From the NCBI GenBank assembly GCA_001603035.1, contig LVAS01000004.1:38094-102093 (forward strand): a stretch of 64,000 bases of DNA. The letters are read 5' to 3'. The notes under the pieces are model-generated. The model had not been told where the DNA came from. It worked only from the letters and a program-made list of their open reading frames with translations, and searched no databases. This DNA comes from Clostridiales bacterium Firm_13 (GTDB lineage: Bacteria; Bacillota; Clostridia; Saccharofermentanales; Saccharofermentanaceae). Shown here piece after piece: positions 59,029-64,000 of the stretch. Each line of letters starts with the position of its first letter. Within the stretch, counting starts at the first letter, position 1. The position numbers were made by a program, and so were the translations under genes.

Positions 59029-60030
59029 ATGTTCGAAGATCTTCTTCCCGCTATGGAGAAGAGTATCCTGGAAGCATCCGGTTCGATTCCGGTTGTATTT
59101 GAAGGGATTGAGCACAGTTTCGAGAAGAGCACGCCGGTGCCGACGGCAAGTAGACATACGTCGCATGAGTTGATGTATCTTCGTTCCGGCCGCACGGAAT
59201 TTATCATCAACGGCAAACCGGTTCTCCTTGAAAAAGGCTCCACGATTGTGATACGTCCGAATGTCAATCACGCGATCCGCGTTCTCAGCAGTCACGCGGA
59301 TATGGTGGTTCTCTATTTTGGATTTTCCCGCAATATTTCGGAAGCGATTCACGCATTGCAGGCATCGGCGGACGCGGGGCGCGCGTCGACGGAGCCCAAG
59401 CGCCCGGGCGGTCCGACTGTCCCTTCTGCGCTTCACGGCATTGCCTCCGCAACACTCGAGAGTTTTCTTGATTTCGCGCAAGGCCAGGAACAGGAAGATG
59501 CGCCGGCCGCGCCTTACCTTGTCATATCCGGCAAGAGCCGCCAGGATATCGGCGCGCTTGCGGAGCGAATCATCCGAGAGAGTACGATGGATGCCTTCGC
59601 GCGCGAACTCATGATGCAGTTTCTTGCGATGGAGCTTCTGGTAACTCTCTCTCGCGCTTTGCGCGACGAATGGGAGGAGAGTCTTCGCGTCAAACACGGG
59701 AAGGCGCGTGAACTCGTATTGATCGCGCGCGATTTTCTTGTCGAAAATCATGACAGAGGCGTTTCGGTCGCTGACGCGGCGGCGTATGTTTTTTTAAGTC
59801 AGGGATATTTTACCAGAGCGTTCCGCGAAGAGCTCGGCATCAGCCCGATGGGGTTCCTTATGCAAGTGCGTGTGAATCACGCGTGTAAGCTTCTCGCGCA
59901 GAAGGAGATAAAAGTAAGCGGCGTCGCTTTGCAGGTCGGATTTTCGAGCCCGCAACGCTTTAACGTCGCGTTTCGCAAGCATATGGGGATGACCCCGATG
60001 CAGTACAGGCAGATGGTGTTGGGTTCATGA
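59029..60030 (+). CDS. AraC-family transcriptional regulator (cupin type) B
   Basis: 333 residues. Cupin sensor at ~30-110 (ASRHTSHELMYLRSGRTEFIINGKPVLLEKGSTIVIRPNVNHAI), an alanine-rich middle, and two HTH units at ~230-325 (VSVADAAAYVFLSQGYFTRAFREELGISPMGFLMQVRVNHA and IKVSGVALQVGFSSPQRFNVAFRKHMGMTPMQYR). It has RBS TGAGGAG. It lies 85 bp after the SASA-like gene; with AraC A it brackets that gene. Confidence 0.87.
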   Translation: MFEDLLPAMEKSILEASGSIPVVFEGIEHSFEKSTPVPTASRHTSHELMYLRSGRTEFIINGKPVLLEKGSTIVIRPNVNHAIRVLSSHADMVVLYFGFSRNISEAIHALQASADAGRASTEPKRPGGPTVPSALHGIASATLESFLDFAQGQEQEDAPAAPYLVISGKSRQDIGALAERIIRESTMDAFARELMMQFLAMELLVTLSRALRDEWEESLRVKHGKARELVLIARDFLVENHDRGVSVADAAAYVFLSQGYFTRAFREELGISPMGFLMQVRVNHACKLLAQKEIKVSGVALQVGFSSPQRFNVAFRKHMGMTPMQYRQMVLGS

Positions 60031-60063
60031 CCGGCATACATCGAAGACGGAGGTAGATGATTC

Positions 60064-60678
60064 GTGAATACGGATGAATTTCAGCCGGACCCGGAATTGA
60101 AAGATACCATCGATCTGCCCCGGATCGAAAATGCCGTGCGCGAGATCCTTCTTGCGGTCGGTGAAGATCCGGAGCGCCCCGGACTTGTCGAAACGCCTTC
60201 TCGCGTCGCTCGAATGTATGCCGAAGTATTTTCGGGCCTGCACCGAGACATCCAAAAGGACATTAAGGTCTTTGAAGAAAAGGGAAATGACGAGATGATT
60301 CTCATCGGCGACATCGCCTTCTATTCGATGTGTGAGCACCATCTGCTCCCTTTCCACGGTAAGGCGCACGTCGTATATATTCCGCGCAAGGGAAGAATTC
60401 TGGGCCTTTCCAAAGTCGCGCGCATTGTCGACACGCTCTCCAAAAAACCGCAACTCCAAGAGCGTTTGACATCGGAGATTGCCGACACGATTCTCGCCGC
60501 GGTTGACCCGCTTTCTGTTTGCGTCGTTTTGGAGGCGGAGCATTTGTGCATGACAATGAGGGGCATCAGAAAACCCGGGTCAAAGACGGTGACATCCGCC
60601 ATGCGAGGCGGATGCCGCTCCGACGCAAGAACGCGTGCCGAGGCGTTATCGCTGATCAACCGTCGTCGAACCGATTGA
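60064..60678 (+). CDS. folE: GTP cyclohydrolase I FolE
   Basis: 204 residues from GTG 60064 (GGAGGT upstream). Zinc ligands are in [20 protein letters not shown] and the final Cys in [16 protein letters not shown]; the active-site [14 protein letters not shown] motif is present. It converts GTP to dihydroneopterin triphosphate, first step of tetrahydrofolate synthesis. First gene of the folate cluster; folP follows 17 bp after the stop. Confidence 0.95.
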   Translation: MNTDEFQPDPELKDTIDLPRIENAVREILLAVGEDPERPGLVETPSRVARMYAEVFSGLHRDIQKDIKVFEEKGNDEMILIGDIAFYSMCEHHLLPFHGKAHVVYIPRKGRILGLSKVARIVDTLSKKPQLQERLTSEIADTILAAVDPLSVCVVLEAEHLCMTMRGIRKPGSKTVTSAMRGGCRSDARTRAEALSLINRRRTD

Positions 60679-60695
60679 ACGGGGAGTGACGTTAC

Positions 60696-61577
60696 ATGCG
60701 GCCGAGTGAAATCAATCCTTCGATTCGCGTGAATCGCGATGCATTGTGCTTCCGTGCGAGAGAGCATATTTTCCCGCTCGGAAAGAAGACCTATATCATG
60801 GGCATCTTGAATATTACGCCCGACTCCTTCTCAGACGGAGGCCGGTATTCGGATCTCGAGAAAGCGGCGGCCCACGCGCATGCGATGATTGAAGCCGGCG
60901 CCGACATCCTCGACGTGGGCGGTGAATCGACAAGACCCGGATCGACTCCCGTTTCGGAAGAAGAGGAAATCCGAAGGATTCTCCCCGTTCTCAAGAGGCT
61001 GTCATCGGAATGCCGTATCCCGATCTCGGTCGATACTTGGAAATCGGGAGTCGCTCGTGCGGCGGTCGATGCCGGGGCGTCCGTCATAAATGATGTCTGG
61101 GGAGCGCGTCGTGATCCCGAGATCGCGACGGTTGCGTCGGAATGCGGAGCCGGATTGATCTTGATGTTCAATGCGTTTGATCCGGAGCTTGTGAATAAGA
61201 CCGGCGACATCCTTGCCGACGCGACGCGTTATTTAGCCGAGAGCGTTCGGATCGCCCGCACGGGCGGCGTCGGGGAGGATCGGATCATGCTTGATCCCGG
61301 GATCGGCTTTGGGATGTCCACCGACGAATCTTTGCGTCTGATTGCCGGGATTCCGCAAATCCTTTCTCTCGGATTTCCCGTTTTGGTGGGGCCGTCTCGC
61401 AAACGTTTCATCGGTGCGACGCTCGATGTACCTGTGGAAGAAAGAATGCCGGGAACACTCGGTGTATGTTCGGCAAGCGCGATGCTCGGCGCCAATGTTG
61501 TGCGAGTACATGACGTTCGGGAGACCGCGCAAGCGGTTAGGATGGTTGACGCGATTCGAGCGGCGTCGGAGGAGTAA
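60696..61577 (+). CDS. folP: Dihydropteroate synthase FolP
   Basis: 293 residues, (beta/alpha)8 barrel. Hallmarks: MGILNITPDSFSDGGRY, GADILDVGGESTRPGS, SVDTWKSGVARAAVDAGASVINDVW and VGPSRKRFIG (the Ser-Arg-Lys site). It joins p-aminobenzoate to the pterin, the sulfonamide target. A ~28-residue N-terminal leader (PSEINPSIRVNRDALCFR) precedes the core. folBK starts 6 bp after its stop. Confidence 0.95.
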   Translation: MRPSEINPSIRVNRDALCFRAREHIFPLGKKTYIMGILNITPDSFSDGGRYSDLEKAAAHAHAMIEAGADILDVGGESTRPGSTPVSEEEEIRRILPVLKRLSSECRIPISVDTWKSGVARAAVDAGASVINDVWGARRDPEIATVASECGAGLILMFNAFDPELVNKTGDILADATRYLAESVRIARTGGVGEDRIMLDPGIGFGMSTDESLRLIAGIPQILSLGFPVLVGPSRKRFIGATLDVPVEERMPGTLGVCSASAMLGANVVRVHDVRETAQAVRMVDAIRAASEE

Positions 61578-61583
61578 AGAAGA

Positions 61584-62471
61584 ATGAAGAGAGCGGAATA
61601 TTCCGATATGATTCGGATGGAAGGCATGCGCTTTTTCGGAAGGACAGGCCTTTTGGACTTTGAGAAGAGAGACGGCCAGATTTTTGTTGTGGATCTTTAT
61701 TTGTATTTTTCGCGACTCGCCGCCGTCGAGACGGACAGAATCGAAGACACGGTTCATTACGGCGAAGTGTTTGAGACGGTAAGAACCTGCGTCGAGGCGC
61801 ATTCTTATAATATGATTGAGTATTTGGGCGGGAGAATCGCGCAAGAGGTCTTCCGCGGGTTTTCGGCGATCGAAGCGATTGAGGTTACCGTTCGAAAACC
61901 CGATGCTCCCGTGAACGGCGACTTTGACGCGATGGGTGTGACCCTTTATCGAGAAAGATCCGAAATGAATCTTGCCGGGAACAGAGCCTATCTGTCTCTC
62001 GGAACCAATATGGGAGACCGAATGAAGAACTTAAAGGACGCATTGGCGCGTCTTTCCGGAACTCCCGGCATTCGGCTCGGCCCCTGCTCTTCGGTATATG
62101 AGACAGACCCGGTCGGATATTTGGAACAGGATCCGTTTCTGAATCTTGTATGCCTTGTCGACACCGACCTTTCCCCTTTTGATCTCCTTCAGGTTTGTCT
62201 TCGCATCGAAAAGGAACTCCTTCGTGTTCGCACCGTTCGTTATGGCCCGCGCACGATCGACATCGACATTTTGAATTACTACCGCGAGCGGATTACGGGG
62301 AGCGCGGCTATGTTTTCGGAAGTGTTGTCGGAGGATCCCGATCTGGTTCTTCCGCATCCGCGAATGGCGGAGAGAGCCTTTGTCCTCATACCTCTTGCCG
62401 AACTAAAGGGCGAGTCGATTCCGCCGGACCCCGCGGTCCGCCTCTATGCGCCGCCGATAACATCGTATTGA
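61584..62471 (+). CDS. folBK: Bifunctional dihydroneopterin aldolase / HPPK (FolB-FolK fusion)
   Basis: 295 residues. ~1-118 is FolB (IRMEGMRFFGRTGLLDFEKRDGQIFVVDL; EDTVHYGEV; RIAQEVF). ~128-290 is FolK: RAYLSLGTNMGDRMKNLKDAL, SSVYETDPVGYLEQDPFLNLVC, and TVRYGPRTIDIDIL followed by LPHPRMAERAFVL. The fusion makes 6-hydroxymethyldihydropterin pyrophosphate, FolP's substrate. It completes folE-folP-folBK. Confidence 0.93.
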   Translation: MKRAEYSDMIRMEGMRFFGRTGLLDFEKRDGQIFVVDLYLYFSRLAAVETDRIEDTVHYGEVFETVRTCVEAHSYNMIEYLGGRIAQEVFRGFSAIEAIEVTVRKPDAPVNGDFDAMGVTLYRERSEMNLAGNRAYLSLGTNMGDRMKNLKDALARLSGTPGIRLGPCSSVYETDPVGYLEQDPFLNLVCLVDTDLSPFDLLQVCLRIEKELLRVRTVRYGPRTIDIDILNYYRERITGSAAMFSEVLSEDPDLVLPHPRMAERAFVLIPLAELKGESIPPDPAVRLYAPPITSY

Positions 62472-62489
62472 AGCCGAACTAAAAAACGT

Positions 62490-62495
62490 TATAAT
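62490..62495 (+). promoter_or_regulatory. -10 candidate upstream of the disordered-protein gene
   Basis: TATAAT at 62490-62495, with another TATAAT at 62522-62527 closer to the RBS; no good -35 is obvious for either. Confidence 0.35.
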
Positions 62496-62540
62496 GTACG
62501 TGGCATCTTTCGTTTGCCCCGTATAATCAGGAGGAATAGA

Positions 62541-63152
62541 ATGAGCGAGAACGCGAATCCGTCCGCACCAAGATCCGGTCAAGAGAATACCGCGGGAGGC
62601 GGCGGTGAATCCGGCGGTCGCCGCAACAATAACCACTCCGGCTATCGGAACAATCGAAGAAGGCACCCTTCCGGACACTCTGCCGAAGGTTCCAATTCCG
62701 GGCGGCCCGCGTCGCAACAGGAAGGCGGACGACCGAATACGCCACAGAATCGCCCGCAGAATACGAACGGCGGCAATCCGAATAATCGTCCGAGAAATAA
62801 CGGCGGTCAGCCGAACGGCGGCAATTCGAACAACGGAGCGAGACCGCCCCGCCCGCAACAGAGCGGCAACGCACCGGCAAATACGCCCAATAATCAGCGC
62901 CCGAATGACCGCTATGATTCGCAGGAGAATCGTCAGCAGAAGAATTCGGATAATCAGCAAAATGCGAACAGAAAGAATCCGAATTCCGCGCAACAGCAAC
63001 AACCTCGTCAGGATCGCCCGCGCGAACCGCGTACGTGGGGACGGAATATACGGACGGAAGAGACGGCTGACGATATCCGCCGCGAGAATGAGCGACTGGA
63101 GAAAGAGATCTGGCTCGATATTGCCAGCATCCATATGTCCAAGCTCGATTGA
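62541..63152 (+). CDS. Asn/Gly/Arg/Gln-rich disordered protein with short charged C-terminal motif
   Basis: 203 residues from ATG 62541 (AGGAGG upstream). About 160 residues are low complexity, built from N, G, R, Q, P and S in short motifs such as NRPQNTNGGNPNNRPR and GGQPNGGNSNNG. Only the last ~40 residues look folded or motif-like (RTWGRNIRTEETADDIRRENERLEKEIWLDIASIHMSKLD), which forms an acidic amphipathic helix. No family recognised. It might bind RNA or membranes through its Arg/Gly stretches. The downstream decarboxylase gene follows by 12 bp, so the two are likely co-transcribed. Confidence 0.7.
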   Translation: MSENANPSAPRSGQENTAGGGGESGGRRNNNHSGYRNNRRRHPSGHSAEGSNSGRPASQQEGGRPNTPQNRPQNTNGGNPNNRPRNNGGQPNGGNSNNGARPPRPQQSGNAPANTPNNQRPNDRYDSQENRQQKNSDNQQNANRKNPNSAQQQQPRQDRPREPRTWGRNIRTEETADDIRRENERLEKEIWLDIASIHMSKLD

Positions 63153-63164
63153 CGGAGAAGAATC

Positions 63165-64000
63165 ATGCCGAATGAAGAAGAATCACGATCGATTGATTTT
63201 GATCGCCTTCATCTGTGGAATATGGAAGGCGCAACGCGCGAACATACCGGTTTTCATATGCCGGGACATTCCGGGGGGCGCCTTTTTACGCGCGAGTATG
63301 CCGAGAGACTCCTTTTGACGGATACGACCGAACTTGAATCGACCGACGATTTACATGATCCGAGTGGTCCGGCTCGGCTGGCGCTCGATCGCATTTCCGA
63401 AATCTACGGAAGTAAAGAGAGTCTTTTCATTACGACCGGTTCGACGACAGGGATTTTCGTTATGTTGGCCTCGGTGTTGACGGAAGAATCCTTTCTTCTT
63501 CTTCCTCGGACCGTCCATATATCGGTTTTGAATTTGCTTGCCAAAATCGGCTGCCGATATGGCTTTATAACTCTGTCGGGGACTCCCTCGACATGCGGGC
63601 TTTTTGCGGTGGCGACCGCACAAGATTTGACGGAAGCGCTCGAGCGCTTTCCTGAAGCGACGGATATTTTGGTGTGTTCGCCCGATTTTTACGGACAATG
63701 CTGCGACCTGCCCGCTTTTGCCCGGATCGCGCATCGACACGGCTGCCGGCTTTTGGTCGACGAGGCGCACGGTGCGCACCTTCGTTTCTGCCCGGCGGGG
63801 AAGCCGCCGGACGCGATGCAAAGCGGCGCGGATATTTCGGTCCAGAGCCTCCACAAGACACTTCCTGCCTTGACGATGGCATCTCTTCTCCACGTCTCCT
63901 CGGATGCCCTCGCAAGCGGTCGAGTTATTATGGCGAGGGTCTGGCAGATGCTTCGAATTTTCGAAACGTCGAGCCCGTCTTTTCTTATCGCCGCTTCCTC
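63165..64000 (+). CDS. PLP-dependent Orn/Lys/Arg decarboxylase-family protein (3' end outside window)
   Basis: The first 278 codons are present; the frame is open to the last base. Start ATG 63165 follows GGAGAAG. It has TGFHMPGHSGGRLF, a typical opening, HDPSGPARLALDRISEIYGSKESLFITTGSTTG for PLP phosphate binding, DEAHGAHLRF with the pyridine-contact Asp, and SVQSLHKTLPALTMASLLH with the Schiff-base Lys in SLHK. The family makes cadaverine, agmatine or putrescine, or is a clostridial variant of unknown substrate. Neighbouring disordered protein is in the same unit. Confidence 0.85.
   Translation, partial: MPNEEESRSIDFDRLHLWNMEGATREHTGFHMPGHSGGRLFTREYAERLLLTDTTELESTDDLHDPSGPARLALDRISEIYGSKESLFITTGSTTGIFVMLASVLTEESFLLLPRTVHISVLNLLAKIGCRYGFITLSGTPSTCGLFAVATAQDLTEALERFPEATDILVCSPDFYGQCCDLPAFARIAHRHGCRLLVDEAHGAHLRFCPAGKPPDAMQSGADISVQSLHKTLPALTMASLLHVSSDALASGRVIMARVWQMLRIFETSSPSFLIAAS

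Noticed and set aside
1..64000. CRISPR array, prophage or ribosomal RNA operon
   Set aside because: No short regularly spaced repeats, phage structural genes or rRNA sequence were seen.

Overview
The window looks like chromosomal DNA of an anaerobic or facultatively anaerobic Bacillota, most likely a clostridial lineage. Grounds are the mix of families: bifunctional AdhE, two-subunit Fe-S fumarase, ferredoxin-nitroreductase fusion, ThiT under a TPP riboswitch, a Pst/PhoPR cluster behind direct-repeat Pho boxes of Gram-positive type, CarD and stand-alone Smr proteins. Shine-Dalgarno sequences are strong (GGAGG-like) and intrinsic terminators are frequent. Base composition appears moderate over most of the window and clearly AT-rich at about 16.2-18.2 kb. 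The species cannot be named from the sequence alone.

Layout. 0-1.9 kb: end of a urea ABC transporter operon (urtC'-urtD-urtE) and its terminator. 1.9-8.8 kb: CarD regulator, ferredoxin-nitroreductase, YjjG-like HAD phosphatase, a secreted DUF4214-NlpC/P60 protein, YjbR, a small coiled-coil membrane protein, a Sel1-repeat protein, a tiny minus-strand gene and an AlkZ-related protein. 8.8-10.8 kb: VOC and aldo/keto reductase genes on the minus strand, divergent from a MerR regulator, with a classical 19-bp-spacer MerR promoter between them. 10.9-14.6 kb: a 7TM-GGDEF-hemerythrin protein, an acetyltransferase and a DMT exporter. 14.7-16.2 kb: a TetR repressor with its operator and a flavin-type reductase. 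16.2-21.0 kb: an AT-rich accessory segment with two paralogous membrane-anchored proteins between 180-bp direct repeats, then a large SF2 helicase with two predicted transmembrane segments. 21.2-27 kb: tRNA-Ser, an acyltransferase, aminopeptidase P, an alpha/beta hydrolase, TPP riboswitch plus ThiT, and a polytopic GT-C-like membrane protein. 27-33.1 kb: guaB, greA, lysS, a J-like membrane protein, an RsuA-type pseudouridine synthase and an Smr protein.

33.2-40.2 kb is a complete phosphate-starvation module: pstSCAB-phoU-phoP-phoR, with four 11-bp-phased Pho-box hexamers upstream of pstS. PhoP would bind there and PhoR/PhoU/Pst would form the sensing loop. 40.2-47.2 kb holds a family 4 uracil-DNA glycosylase, an 834-residue CoA-disulfide reductase-rhodanese-TusA-DsrE fusion, a B12-domain protein without the usual His ligand, an FtsX/MacB-type ABC exporter pair, a DUF4349 lipoprotein and tRNA-Gln. 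47.4-55.1 kb holds adhE facing a DeoR regulator across a shared control region, a DEAD-box RNA helicase, a YbaK/PrdX deacylase and fumarase alpha/beta. 55.2-60.0 kb contains a sialate-O-acetylesterase-like protein that has lost its catalytic motifs, flanked by two AraC regulators and an XRE protein. 60.0-62.5 kb is a folate operon (folE, folP, fused folB-folK). The window ends with an Asn/Gly/Arg/Gln-rich disordered protein and the start of a PLP-dependent Orn/Lys/Arg decarboxylase-family gene.

The most unusual items are the repeat-flanked paralogue pair next to the membrane helicase, the sulfur-relay fusion with a possible internal start, the His-less B12 protein coupled to an ABC exporter, the apparent SASA pseudoenzyme, the promoter that seems to make the pseudouridine synthase mRNA leaderless, and a terminator hairpin inside a small coding frame. 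No phage, IS element or CRISPR array was seen.
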